Source: Thermovenabulum gondwanense | GTDB taxonomy: Bacteria > Bacillota > Thermosediminibacteria > Thermosediminibacterales > Thermosediminibacteraceae | Direction of reading: 5' to 3' | DNA: 64,000 nt | Assembly (NCBI RefSeq): GCF_001601575.1 | Contig: NZ_LOHZ01000020.1 | Span: 1 to 64,000 of the forward strand | Part shown: positions 34,036 to 42,553 of the stretch, piece by piece | Layout: every line of letters starts with the position of its first letter | Numbering within the stretch: the first letter of the stretch is position 1 | Made by a program: the position numbers and the translations under genes | Notes under the pieces: model-generated | What the model saw: the letters and a program-made list of their open reading frames with translations, nothing else | Databases searched by the model: none | Told to the model about the DNA's origin: nothing

Positions 34036-34782
34036 TTGAAATTGGAAGCTGATACCCATTGTCATACGGTAGCCAGCGGTCATGCGTACAGCACAATATT
34101 AGAAAATGCAAAAGCTGCTAAGGAGAGGGGTTTAAAATTGATAGCCATTACCGACCACGGCCCCTCTCTCCCGGGAGGCCCCCATATATATCATTTTGGG
34201 AATTTAAAGGTGCTTCCAAGAGTGATTGAAGGGGTAATTATCCTGAGGGGAGTTGAAGCTAATATTTTAGATTGTGATGGAAGACTGGATTTGCCGGAAA
34301 GATATTTAAAAGAACTGGATATAGTTCTTGCAGGATTTCATACTTTTTGTTACCCGGGAGGTACTTTAGAAGAAAATACCAGAGCTATTATTAATGCAAT
34401 TAAAAATCCCTATGTAGATATTATCGTTCATCCGGGGAATCCGGAGTTCCAGATAGATATAGAAAAATTTGTAGAAGCCGCTGCAAAGTACGATGTAGCC
34501 ATAGAAATAAATAACAGCTCTTTTACCGTCAGCAGAAGGGGTAGCGAAGAAAATTGCTTGCAAATAGCAAAGAAAGCAAGGGAAGTAGGAGCAAGAATTG
34601 CGATAGGAAGCGATGCACATATATGTTTTGACGTGGGGAACTTTGAAAAGGCCTTAAAGATTGTGGAGGTAGCTGGGATTAAAGAGGAAAATATACTCAA
34701 TGTGAGTTACCTGAGGTTAATCGATTATTTAAAAGATAAAGGCAGGGATTTTTCTTTTATTAAAAAGTATCAGGAATATTAA
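34036..34782 (+). CDS. PHP-domain phosphatase (YcdX-like)
   Basis: 248 residues. It has Asp-Thr-His-Cys-His, Ile-Thr-Asp-His-Gly, Gly-Val-Glu-Ala-Asn-Ile, Phe-His (Gly-Phe-His-Thr), His-Pro-Gly-Asn and Gly-Ser-Asp-Ala-His: the metal-binding motifs of PHP hydrolases. The natural phosphate ester is unknown. TTG at 34036 has AAAGGAG at proper spacing; the GTG at 34027 begins inside that site. A second PHP gene is at 43383. Confidence 0.85.
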   Translation: MKLEADTHCHTVASGHAYSTILENAKAAKERGLKLIAITDHGPSLPGGPHIYHFGNLKVLPRVIEGVIILRGVEANILDCDGRLDLPERYLKELDIVLAGFHTFCYPGGTLEENTRAIINAIKNPYVDIIVHPGNPEFQIDIEKFVEAAAKYDVAIEINNSSFTVSRRGSEENCLQIAKKAREVGARIAIGSDAHICFDVGNFEKALKIVEVAGIKEENILNVSYLRLIDYLKDKGRDFSFIKKYQEY

Positions 34783-34795
34783 TTAGGTATATTAG

Positions 34796-34837
34796 CCGCG
34801 GGTAATAAATTGCCTGCGGTATAAAGAAAATTATAAT
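34796..34837 (+). promoter_or_regulatory. Hairpin overlapping a promoter for the D-amino acid transaminase
   Basis: A 10-base stem (34796-34805 with 34810-34819, loop TAAA) is not followed by a T-run. Its right arm contains TTGCCT (34810-34815), which with TATAAT (34832-34837) and a 16-base spacer makes a promoter for the gene at 34859. It could be the upstream gene's weak terminator or an operator over the -35 box. Confidence 0.4.
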
Positions 34838-34858
34838 AAAATTAAGGAGGCATAATTT

Positions 34859-35710
34859 ATGGATACTTTAATTTACTTAAACGGTGAAAAAGTAGATTAC
34901 GAAAATGCCAAAATACATGTGGAAGACAGGGGATTCCTTTTTGGCGATGGTCTTTATGAGGTTATCAGGGTGTACGATGGAAAGTTTTTTTACTTAGGAA
35001 AACACATGGAAAGACTTAAAAAAGGGGCTGAACAGATTTATCTTGAATTGGATTTCGGACCGGATACTCTGTTGGAAACGATAAAAAAAGCGGTAAAAGA
35101 AAGCGGATTTAAGGATGCATCGGTATATGTGCAGGTAACAAGGGGAACGGCACCGAGACAGCATGCTTTTCCTTCCAATGTAAAATGTACCTGGCTGATA
35201 ATAGTAAGGGAAGCTAAACCTCAGCCTCAGGAATTTTACGAAAATGGTGTTGAGGCCATTACCGTTCCAGATGAAAGATGGACTAGATGTAATATTAAAA
35301 CAGTACAATTACTAGCCAACTGCATTGCGAAGGAAAAAGCTAAGCGTGCGGGTGCATATGAGGCTATTTTCCATAGAGGAGATATTATTACCGAAGCCTC
35401 CAGCAGCAATGTATTTATAGTAAAGGACGGAACAATATTCACACATCCCGCAAATAATCTGATTCTACACGGTATTACCCGCTTTGCGGTTCTGGAGCTT
35501 ATAAAGAATAATAATTTTGAACTGCGGGAAGAGCCCTTTTCGAAGGAAAAGCTCTTTGCAGCAGATGAGGTTTTCCTGACGGGAACTATGACAGAGGTTA
35601 TGCCCATCGTTAAGGTGGATGGAAAAATTATCGGGGATGGAGTACCGGGGAAAATAACAATGAAATTGATTGAAGATTTCAGAAAATTAACGGAAACCGT
35701 AGACTGCTAA
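34859..35710 (+). CDS. dat: D-amino acid transaminase (class IV, PLP)
   Basis: 283 residues. It moves amino groups between D-alanine, D-glutamate and oxo acids, feeding peptidoglycan precursors. Arg-Gly-Phe-Leu-Phe-Gly-Asp-Gly-Leu-Tyr-Glu, Thr-Arg-Gly-Thr-Ala-Pro-Arg-Gln-His-Ala-Phe-Pro (the DAT-type substrate loop), the PLP lysine in Asn-Ile-Lys-Thr, and Glu-Ala-Ser-Ser-Ser-Asn are seen. This separates it from the branched-chain enzyme at 58101. GGAGG precedes the ATG. It has its own promoter candidate. Confidence 0.88.
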   Translation: MDTLIYLNGEKVDYENAKIHVEDRGFLFGDGLYEVIRVYDGKFFYLGKHMERLKKGAEQIYLELDFGPDTLLETIKKAVKESGFKDASVYVQVTRGTAPRQHAFPSNVKCTWLIIVREAKPQPQEFYENGVEAITVPDERWTRCNIKTVQLLANCIAKEKAKRAGAYEAIFHRGDIITEASSSNVFIVKDGTIFTHPANNLILHGITRFAVLELIKNNNFELREEPFSKEKLFAADEVFLTGTMTEVMPIVKVDGKIIGDGVPGKITMKLIEDFRKLTETVDC

Positions 35711-35786
35711 AAAATTTAATCATATAAACATAATTTCATTAATATAATAAATAGGGTGGAAGGTCTTACTTTTGGGAGGTAATATT

Positions 35787-37142
35787 ATGAAAGGACCTTT
35801 TACCCTATTTTTTAATAGATTGATAGTGAAAAAAATTTCTCTTTTCCTAATAATTATTTTTATCTTTTCTATTTTAGTAAGTTGTGGGGGAAATGTTAAC
35901 AGCAATGATTTGCTAAAACAAAAGGAAGATAAAAAACAAGAGATTGTGATAACCTTATGGGATTTTCCACGATGGGAATCGGAAAACAACAGCAGATTCG
36001 GATGGATTGAAAAAAAGATAAAGGAATTTGAGAAAGCACATCCGGGAGTATATATATATTTAAAAAAATTAAAATGGGAATATGGTATGTTTGAGATAAA
36101 AGCGGCATGCCAGGCAGGGATAAATCCCGATATTGCTCCTGTAGCGGGTGATTATGATTTAATACTCAGTGGTTATGTAGAGCCAGTAGACGAATTCTTC
36201 ACAAAAGAAGAACTGGGAAAGTACGACGAGAGGGCTTTAGAAGCGCTTAAAGTAAACGGGCGACTTTACGGTTTTCCATGGTTTTTGGCTACCTACGGGA
36301 TGTTTATAAATAAAGATCTTTTTGAAGAAAGGAAATTATCTTTCCCACCTAAAGGTGACTGGACTTTCCAAAAATTTATGGATACGGCAATTAAGCTAAC
36401 ATGGGATAAAAACAGGGATAAAAAAGTTGATTACTATGGATTTGATTACGTATTAAAGCCCGGCAACTATGGTTTTTGGGGACTATTGACGATGGACGGA
36501 GCAAGATTCTTTGATAATGAGGGAAATTTCGTATTAAATTCTAAGGAAGGATTATCGGCATTGAAGAAATTAAGTGAAGCCTTTCAAAAAAATGTAATCT
36601 TTCCTCCAGAAGCTGGAGACAGGAATGAAAACCGGCTATGGGGAAATTTTATCGAGAAAAAAAAGGTAGCCATGATCTTTATGAGCAGCTGGGCAATACC
36701 ACTTCTTGAAAAGAAAAAAAATGAGGGTTCCGGATTTGATTTTGAGTTGCTACCCTATCCGGGTGGGGAAAGTCAGGCTCATTCTTTTGCCGTAGCTTCC
36801 GGGTATGCAATTTTAAAACAAAATGATGAAAGAAAAAAGAAATTATGTGGAGAGTTTTTAAAATTTATAACATCGGAGAAGGAACAGGAAAATTTATTAA
36901 AATACGGTGTATTACCTGCGATTAAAAGTGTACAGGAGAAAGCGGTTTCGGAAAATCAATTTTATAAAAAAAGCAAAGAATTATTGACCTCTGCAGAATT
37001 TTTGCCAAAGGTACGAAACTGGCAGGAAATTGAAAATATTATAAATACAGAGCTGCTTTTATGCCTGAAAGGTAAAAAAACCCCCGAAAAAGCCCTTCAG
37101 GATATGGGAAAAAATATTTCAGGGATTGTAACTTCAGAGTGA
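35787..37142 (+). CDS. Extracellular solute-binding lipoprotein (sugar ABC type)
   Basis: 451 residues of the bacterial extracellular solute-binding family 1. A signal peptide with a lipobox (Leu-Val-Ser-Cys-Gly) anchors it outside the membrane. The mature part begins Ile-Val-Ile-Thr-Leu-Trp-Asp-Phe-Pro and ends with the usual C-terminal helix bundle. The ligand, probably an oligosaccharide, is not identifiable. No permease or ATPase gene is beside it. GGGAGGT precedes the ATG at 35787. Confidence 0.88.
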   Translation: MKGPFTLFFNRLIVKKISLFLIIIFIFSILVSCGGNVNSNDLLKQKEDKKQEIVITLWDFPRWESENNSRFGWIEKKIKEFEKAHPGVYIYLKKLKWEYGMFEIKAACQAGINPDIAPVAGDYDLILSGYVEPVDEFFTKEELGKYDERALEALKVNGRLYGFPWFLATYGMFINKDLFEERKLSFPPKGDWTFQKFMDTAIKLTWDKNRDKKVDYYGFDYVLKPGNYGFWGLLTMDGARFFDNEGNFVLNSKEGLSALKKLSEAFQKNVIFPPEAGDRNENRLWGNFIEKKKVAMIFMSSWAIPLLEKKKNEGSGFDFELLPYPGGESQAHSFAVASGYAILKQNDERKKKLCGEFLKFITSEKEQENLLKYGVLPAIKSVQEKAVSENQFYKKSKELLTSAEFLPKVRNWQEIENIINTELLLCLKGKKTPEKALQDMGKNISGIVTSE

Positions 37143-37146
37143 GCGA

Positions 37147-38496
37147 TCATTTAAAAAAATTATCCCAAAAGTGATTAAAGAAAAATCTGTAATGATTTAA
37201 CACTTTTTTACCTTCTACATCATAAGAGAATTGGTCCAAAACCTTTTTTATATAGGCAATTTCATCAGGAGTAGGGTTAAAAGAATCCATGACGTATTTA
37301 TTGCAATTTCTGGGTTTTTCAATGTAGGTAATATTTATAGAAGAATTAACGGGAATATTATTATCGATATTATTATTGATATTATTATTGATATTATTAT
37401 TGATATTATTATTGTCACTATTATTATTGTTATTTATATTTGAATTATCATCCTTAGTTTGGTTAGCCGGATCGTTATTTGCAGTATTATTTTCGCCAAA
37501 ATTACCTTCGTCAGTGTTTGATAGATTTTCCGAATTAGTTTCGGTATTTTCATTATTCGGGGTTTCTTCTAATGAATTATTTTCCTCCTCAGGATCTTGT
37601 GGATTTTCATTTTCTTTAACTATTAAAATATTTTCTCCGGATGAAACCTCCTCCTTGCCATCACTGATTATTACTCTCCAAAGCATGCTTTTTTCAGGAT
37701 AAAAGGAAATAAAAAAATCCTCTCCGTCCATCACAAGGGAATTAGTAAATTCCTCTTCTGAATCCATATATTTATATTTTAATTCTGCATTGATAAAATC
37801 ATTAACGTCCTCATCGTGGGCTGATACCCTTATATTGAACGTGCTTCCCTTTGTTATTTCTCCTTCCGATGAAATATTTAAGATGCTCGGGGGGTTGTTT
37901 TTGTCAAAGTACAGAGCAACAAAAGAGAATTTTTTGTAAATATTAGGGAAATATGGTAAAACGATGTGACTGAGCACTACTTTACCTGAATACTTTTTTT
38001 GAATTGAGTTCCATAATTGTAATTTATTAGTGTAGTCTTTTACTTCCCATGCACCAGCTGTTGAACCCTGAGATAAAGGGTCAATTCTTAAAAAGATTTT
38101 GGAAATGGATGTATATATGGATTCATCTAATTTATTTCCACTACTGTCGTAAAGTATAAATTGACCGCTTAAAAACTTTCCATCTACTGTAGATAAGATT
38201 TCGGGGAATTTCCCTGAAGAGTTTATAAAAAAAGAATTAGCAGGTATCGGATAGTACTGACTTTCAAAAGAAGATTTAGTGACATTATTGGATATGATTA
38301 AAAAACCATATTTGGATATAATTGTCCCTTCAGGGATAGTGAAAGACGAAATTATATTTTGACCATCCGTTTGAACAATAGTGTAACCTCCAATGTCGAT
38401 ACTCTCATTAACTTGTGCTTTTGAAAAATTGGTGCTTGATATAATAATAAAACTGATAATGGAGAAAATAAGTATCGGTGATTTATTTTTTAACAA
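37147..38496 (-). CDS. Surface protein with lamin-tail-like domain and Asn repeats
   Basis: 449 residues. After a signal peptide (about 3-26 here), residues about 30-150 (Glu-Ser-Ile-Asp-Ile-Gly-Gly-Tyr-Thr-Ile, Ile-Pro-Glu-Gly-Thr-Ile, Phe-Leu-Ile-Ile-Ser-Asn-Asn) resemble the lamin-tail domain found on bacterial surface proteins. An Ig-like segment lies near 200-290. An acidic Asn/Glu-rich linker and repeated Asn-Asn-Asn-Ile units (about 365-385) follow, then a short folded end. TTG at 38496 is favoured by AGGTGGTG upstream. It is exported. The role is unknown. Confidence 0.75.
   Translation of the reverse strand: MLKNKSPILIFSIISFIIISSTNFSKAQVNESIDIGGYTIVQTDGQNIISSFTIPEGTIISKYGFLIISNNVTKSSFESQYYPIPANSFFINSSGKFPEILSTVDGKFLSGQFILYDSSGNKLDESIYTSISKIFLRIDPLSQGSTAGAWEVKDYTNKLQLWNSIQKKYSGKVVLSHIVLPYFPNIYKKFSFVALYFDKNNPPSILNISSEGEITKGSTFNIRVSAHDEDVNDFINAELKYKYMDSEEEFTNSLVMDGEDFFISFYPEKSMLWRVIISDGKEEVSSGENILIVKENENPQDPEEENNSLEETPNNENTETNSENLSNTDEGNFGENNTANNDPANQTKDDNSNINNNNNSDNNNINNNINNNINNNIDNNIPVNSSINITYIEKPRNCNKYVMDSFNPTPDEIAYIKKVLDQFSYDVEGKKVLNHYRFFFNHFWDNFFK
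37366..37413. repeat. Four perfect 12-base tandem repeats within the Asn-repeat gene
   Basis: The unit GATATTATTATT (plus strand) occurs four times without change and encodes Asn-Asn-Asn-Ile on the minus strand. Degenerate ATT/ATC runs continue for another 30 bases or so. Copy-number change would keep the frame. Confidence 0.9.
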
Positions 38497-38599
38497 TATA
38501 TTCACCACCTGAAAAATTTTTACACAGGATACAATATTCGACAAAGAAAGACTTTATACCTTCCAAGGATTAATATTTTTTACAGGAGGTTTTAATTAA

Positions 38600-38872
38600 T
38601 TGGACATTCGACAAAAAAAAGATTATATTATTTTAATGAAAAAAAATTATAATGGACAATTATTGGTGATTTGTGAGATTAAATTTTTATTAACTAACTA
38701 CCATTATCCCTTTATATCTTCTGTATTTTGTGAGCCGGTAATTGTCATTATTTATTTAGAAGAATTATATATTTTTTGTAATACATGGGAATTGAGGGAA
38801 AGGGATTTAATAAGTCTTATTTCAAATATTTTAAAAGAGGTCCGGAAGGTGTATAATAGCGATGTAAAATAA
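38600..38872 (+). CDS. Hypothetical small protein
   Basis: 90 residues, not recognised. It has Lys-rich ends, a hydrophobic and aromatic centre (about 35-62, including Val-Ile-Val-Ile-Ile-Tyr-Leu) and a charged helix at the C-terminus. One membrane segment is possible but not clear. TTG at 38600 with AGGAGG eleven bases upstream. It is divergent from the surface-protein gene and 28 bases before murB. Confidence 0.5.
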   Translation: MDIRQKKDYIILMKKNYNGQLLVICEIKFLLTNYHYPFISSVFCEPVIVIIYLEELYIFCNTWELRERDLISLISNILKEVRKVYNSDVK

Positions 38873-38900
38873 AGAAAATGTATTTGAAAGGAAAGGTTTT

Positions 38901-39815
38901 ATGCAGATATCAACAGTTGTTAATGAAATAAAAAAAATAATACCTGAAGATAAAATTAGGCTAAATGAACCGATGAAATTGCACACCTCCTTTCGAATAG
39001 GCGGTCCCGCGGATATACTCCTATTGCCGACTGAGGTTTCGGAAATCCGAAATGTGGTAATATTTTGCAGAAAGCATGATATTCCTTTGTACGTAATTGG
39101 CAATGGATCAAATCTTTTAATAAGGGATAAGGGAATTAGAGGTATTGTTTTAAAAATTTCACAAAATTTCAACGATATAGAAGTAAAGGATAATTTCATA
39201 AAAGCAAAAAGCGGGACGCTGGTGACCGTACTTTCCAAAACCGCCCTTGAAAATCACCTAAAAGGATTGGAGTTCGCTTCGGGTATTCCCGGGACCCTGG
39301 GCGGTGCGATAGCTATGAATGCAGGTGCTTATGACGGGGAATTTTCAAAAATAATAGAAAAGGTAACGGTAATGGACTTTGAAGGGAATATCAGGGATTT
39401 GATTAAAGAGGAATTAGAATTTGACTACCGATGGAGCGTTTTCCAGGAAAAAAACCTTATTATTCTGGAAGCTTTAATTAAATTGGAAAAAGGAAATTAC
39501 GATGAAATCAAGTCAAAAATGGAAGAATATTCGGCGAGAAGAAAGGAAAAGCAGCCTCTTAATTTACCGAGTGCGGGGAGCACGTTTAAAAGGCCCAAAG
39601 GTCATTTTGCCGGAACATTAATTGAAAAAGCGGGTTTAAAGGGAACGAGAATCGGGGATGCTGCGGTTTCCGAGCTTCATGCGGGCTTTATTGTGAATTT
39701 AGGTAATGCCACAGCCTGTGATGTGGAAAGGCTAATAGAGTACGTGCAGAAAAAAGTTTACGAAAAATTCCAGATCTGGTTGGAACCGGAGGTAAAAATT
39801 TTGGGTGAAAAATAA
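38901..39815 (+). CDS. murB: UDP-N-acetylenolpyruvoylglucosamine reductase
   Basis: 304 residues, FAD enzyme making UDP-N-acetylmuramate in peptidoglycan synthesis. Phe-Arg-Ile-Gly-Gly-Pro-Ala-Asp, Gly-Asn-Gly-Ser-Asn-Leu-Leu and Gly-Ile-Pro-Gly-Thr-Leu-Gly-Gly-Ala form the FAD-binding domain. Gly-Ser-Thr-Phe-Lys-Arg-Pro holds the catalytic Ser in its usual place, and a C-terminal Glu is in Trp-Leu-Glu-Pro-Glu-Val. The type without the extra loop (MurB type II) fits. GAAAGG precedes the ATG. Confidence 0.95.
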   Translation: MQISTVVNEIKKIIPEDKIRLNEPMKLHTSFRIGGPADILLLPTEVSEIRNVVIFCRKHDIPLYVIGNGSNLLIRDKGIRGIVLKISQNFNDIEVKDNFIKAKSGTLVTVLSKTALENHLKGLEFASGIPGTLGGAIAMNAGAYDGEFSKIIEKVTVMDFEGNIRDLIKEELEFDYRWSVFQEKNLIILEALIKLEKGNYDEIKSKMEEYSARRKEKQPLNLPSAGSTFKRPKGHFAGTLIEKAGLKGTRIGDAAVSELHAGFIVNLGNATACDVERLIEYVQKKVYEKFQIWLEPEVKILGEK

Positions 39816-39879
39816 TTTACAAAATAAGGATGAAGTAAACTGAGCGGTACGGGCTACACTATTATTACAGGAGGTGAAT

Positions 39880-40461
39880 ATGTTGTACGATTATCGCGAT
39901 TTATCCAGGGATTTGATAACAGCGAATGGAAATTTTACCAGTTGTATTAACCTTTTGCAGGATAATTATAACCAGTTTACCGGTGTTTTAAAAGATTTGC
40001 ATGACAAATTAAGACGTGCCATCTCTAACACGGAAAATAATTTGAAACAATTAGAATTAGAAATCTCTCAAAATAACGGAACCCTTGCCAAGCTTCTTGC
40101 AGGATCAAACCAAAAGCTACAGCAGGAACAGGTATCCAAAAGGAGAATGGATATTATAAACGAGCTCAGTGAAATAGAAAAACAATTGGAAAACCTGAAC
40201 AGGGATTTTTCAAATTCTGTTCAAAACATTGTGGAAAACCTGAATAAACAAATGCTTACTTACAGAGAAATGGAAAATAAAGTAAAAACTGGATTGGAGC
40301 AGGTTAATTCCTCTGAATTTTCCATGGTTTCTCCAAATCCCGTTTTGGCGGTAAATCAATCCATTCAGACTGCGATAGATACGTTAAATAAAATTAGACA
40401 GAATATTGCCGAAAACAAAGTGTTAAATGAAATTACCAACACTTTGGATAATATTCAATAA
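39880..40461 (+). CDS. Hypothetical coiled-coil protein
   Basis: 193 residues, not recognised. Most of it is predicted helix with heptads, in particular about 40-75 and 85-135 (Asn, Gln, Glu and Leu repeating). No signal or membrane part. ATG at 39880, five bases after GGAGG. It precedes the Gln-rich protein at 40574 with a 112-base gap, and the two could be partners. Confidence 0.7.
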   Translation: MLYDYRDLSRDLITANGNFTSCINLLQDNYNQFTGVLKDLHDKLRRAISNTENNLKQLELEISQNNGTLAKLLAGSNQKLQQEQVSKRRMDIINELSEIEKQLENLNRDFSNSVQNIVENLNKQMLTYREMENKVKTGLEQVNSSEFSMVSPNPVLAVNQSIQTAIDTLNKIRQNIAENKVLNEITNTLDNIQ

Positions 40462-40573
40462 CGAGGTTAACCCCCTTCTTAAATACAGTATTTACAGCAA
40501 TTAAATAATATATTGAATAGGGAATCAGGGTAAATTAATAAAGGAAGTTATTAAATGAAGGGGGATGTAGCGA

Positions 40574-41002
40574 ATGACTCAAAAGAAAAGCTTGGCCGAT
40601 TATTTGGAAGACAAAAAAAAGGAGGCTGAAACCTCGCAGGAAATAGCAACTCCTTATCAGACCACGTATCAGGCAACAGCCCAGCAAGGAGTAGCTTCCA
40701 ATCAGTTTCAGCAGCTTTTGAATCAATTGAAAGCTCAGGCCCAATCCCAGCAGCAGCTTACGGATAATCAGGTAAGCCAAGCAATACAACAGGCAATAAA
40801 TGCATTAACTCAGGCTCAGCAGAGCATAGAGGCCAATCAGATATTTTATCAGATGAATCAGCTCTTAGATCAATTTAACAAACAGCTTTCTCAATTAAAC
40901 CAGCAGTTTAATCAGGCCCTTCAGAATCAGCAGAAGGCTCAGCAGCAAGCCCAGCAACAGGCCCAGCAACAACTCCAGCAGCAAAACCAACAATTAAGCT
41001 AA
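40574..41002 (+). CDS. Gln-rich low-complexity protein
   Basis: 142 residues, of which 48 are Gln (34%). The first 30 residues are charged (Lys, Glu, Asp). The rest is Gln/Ala/Leu/Asn in register, with Ala-Gln-Gln-Gln repeats near the end and heptad-like Leu/Phe/Ile spacing at about 45-110, so it may form a coiled coil or an aggregation-prone domain. Codons are mostly CAG and CAA. Unknown function, no secretion signal. ATG at 40574 with AGGGGGAT upstream. Confidence 0.75.
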   Translation: MTQKKSLADYLEDKKKEAETSQEIATPYQTTYQATAQQGVASNQFQQLLNQLKAQAQSQQQLTDNQVSQAIQQAINALTQAQQSIEANQIFYQMNQLLDQFNKQLSQLNQQFNQALQNQQKAQQQAQQQAQQQLQQQNQQLS

Positions 41003-41008
41003 AGAATT

Positions 41009-41031
41009 AAGGGGGAAATCCCCCCTTTTTT
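41009..41031 (+). terminator. Rho-independent terminator
   Basis: AAGGGGG (41009-41015) and CCCCCTT (41021-41027) with a 5-base loop, then T. It ends the Gln-rich gene and overlaps the stop of the convergent methyltransferase gene. Confidence 0.8.
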
Positions 41032-42202
41032 AATATATCTCCAAAATGTAAAATTTTAAGTAGCTTGTCTCTTCAGACGCTGCCAGTACCGGATGATCCT
41101 TTGCTTGAGATCTTTTTTCGATTATTCTCACGGTAACCTTTGCATCGTATGCGGCAGACATGAGAATATTAAAAAAAAGCTCATCATTGACGTGATGGGA
41201 ACAGGAAGAGGTAATTAAAAAACCTCCCGGTTTTAAAAGCTTCATTCCCCTCAAGTTAATTTCTTTATAACCTCGAAGGGCACCCTCCAATGCTTTTTTG
41301 TTCTTGACAAATGCAGGGGGATCGAGGATAACAACATCGAACTTCTTTTTATCATTGTAGAATTTCCTTAAAATATCAAAGGCATTGCCTACTTCAAATT
41401 TTATAATATCCTGCATTCCGTTTAATTTTGCGTTTTCTCTTGCTAAGGAAATTGCGTCATCGGAATAATCATAGGCCAGAATGTTATTGGCACCGTATTT
41501 TGCAGCGTTAAGCGCAAAGGAGCCCGTATAACAGAAACATTCTAAGATTTCTCTTCCTTTTACAAAAGGCTCTATTGCTTTTCGATTTTCCCTTTGGTCA
41601 AAGAAAAAGCCTGTCTTTTGTCCTTCTACTACATCCACATAATACTGAATATCGTTTTCTTCAATTATGATTTTCTCTGGTAACTCTCCGTATAATACAC
41701 CTTTTTTTAGTTCAAGCCCTTCGAGTTCCCTTACAGGAGCGTCATTTCGTTCATATATACATTTTGGGCTAAGAAGTTCTACGAGAATATCAACGATAAT
41801 ATTTTTGTATTTTTCCATTCCAAGGGATAGAGTTTGAATCACGAGAGTATTATTAAATTTATCCACAATAAGTGCAGGAAGAAAATCGGCTTCGGCATAA
41901 ATTAATCTGTAACTTTCGCCGTAATTTAATTGTTTTCTGTAATTTAATGCCTTTATTATTCTATTTTTAAAAAATTCCCTATCAATATCTTCGTCCTTAT
42001 TTTTTGTGAGAAATCTAACGGTAATCTGGGATTTAGGGTTGATATAACCCTTTCCTAAAAATTTACCGTTTTCTAAGTACACTTCTACTATGTCCCCGGG
42101 CTTATAATTTCCCTTGATGTTTAATATTTCGGTACTGTAAACCCAAGGATGGCCCTTTTCTATTCTTTCGTTCTTTTTACCTTTTAAAATTACCTTAGCC
42201 AT
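41030..42202 (-). CDS. rRNA cytosine-C5 methyltransferase family (RlmI-like)
   Basis: 390 residues. An N-terminal PUA domain (about 1-75; Gly-His-Pro-Trp-Val-Tyr) is joined to a SAM-dependent Rossmann methyltransferase. Phe-Cys-Tyr-Thr-Gly-Ser-Phe is motif I, Asp-Pro-Pro-Ala-Phe is motif IV, and Ser-Cys-Ser is the catalytic Cys region. E. coli RlmI methylates 23S rRNA C1962; the site here is unproven. GGAGGA precedes the ATG. The genes upstream on this strand are YlbF-family and HAD. Confidence 0.88.
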   Translation of the reverse strand: MAKVILKGKKNERIEKGHPWVYSTEILNIKGNYKPGDIVEVYLENGKFLGKGYINPKSQITVRFLTKNKDEDIDREFFKNRIIKALNYRKQLNYGESYRLIYAEADFLPALIVDKFNNTLVIQTLSLGMEKYKNIIVDILVELLSPKCIYERNDAPVRELEGLELKKGVLYGELPEKIIIEENDIQYYVDVVEGQKTGFFFDQRENRKAIEPFVKGREILECFCYTGSFALNAAKYGANNILAYDYSDDAISLARENAKLNGMQDIIKFEVGNAFDILRKFYNDKKKFDVVILDPPAFVKNKKALEGALRGYKEINLRGMKLLKPGGFLITSSCSHHVNDELFFNILMSAAYDAKVTVRIIEKRSQAKDHPVLAASEETSYLKFYILEIY

Positions 42203-42214
42203 TATATTCCTCCG

Positions 42215-42553
42215 TTACTCGCCAAGTTGTACGTCCAATGAGTTGAATATTATCTTTTGGATATCAAAGATCAATACCATTAATTTATTTTCAGCTTCTA
42301 AATATCTTTTTATACCCGAATGGTATTTGATTATTTCATACAGGTTATTTAACTTTTGTTCTTCTTCGGCAAAGGTTTTACCCGACAAAGCGAGGGTCTG
42401 CACCTCTATCTCTTTTGCCCTTAGGTCCTTAAGCATCTCTAAAGCCTTTTTATCTTTTTCAAGCTCTTCTTTTGCTTTTTTAAATTCTATATATTCCTCG
42501 CTTTCTAAAAGCGCTCTGGCAAGTTCATGAGCTTTATCATAGACGTTCAACAC
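42215..42553 (-). CDS. YlbF-family protein (DUF964)
   Basis: 112 residues, all helical, with Val-Tyr-Asp-Lys-Ala-His-Glu-Leu-Ala-Arg-Ala-Leu at the N-terminus. This is the YlbF/YmcA group that, in B. subtilis, acts with YaaT in a complex affecting RNase Y and sporulation or competence. Which paralogue this is cannot be told. GTG at 42553 lies inside the end of the HAD gene (17-base overlap), so it is coupled to it. Confidence 0.85.
   Translation of the reverse strand: MLNVYDKAHELARALLESEEYIEFKKAKEELEKDKKALEMLKDLRAKEIEVQTLALSGKTFAEEEQKLNNLYEIIKYHSGIKRYLEAENKLMVLIFDIQKIIFNSLDVQLGE

Noticed and set aside
37366-37413. Possible CRISPR-like repeats
   Set aside because: Units are 12 bases, contiguous, have no spacers and encode an in-frame Asn-Asn-Asn-Ile repeat.
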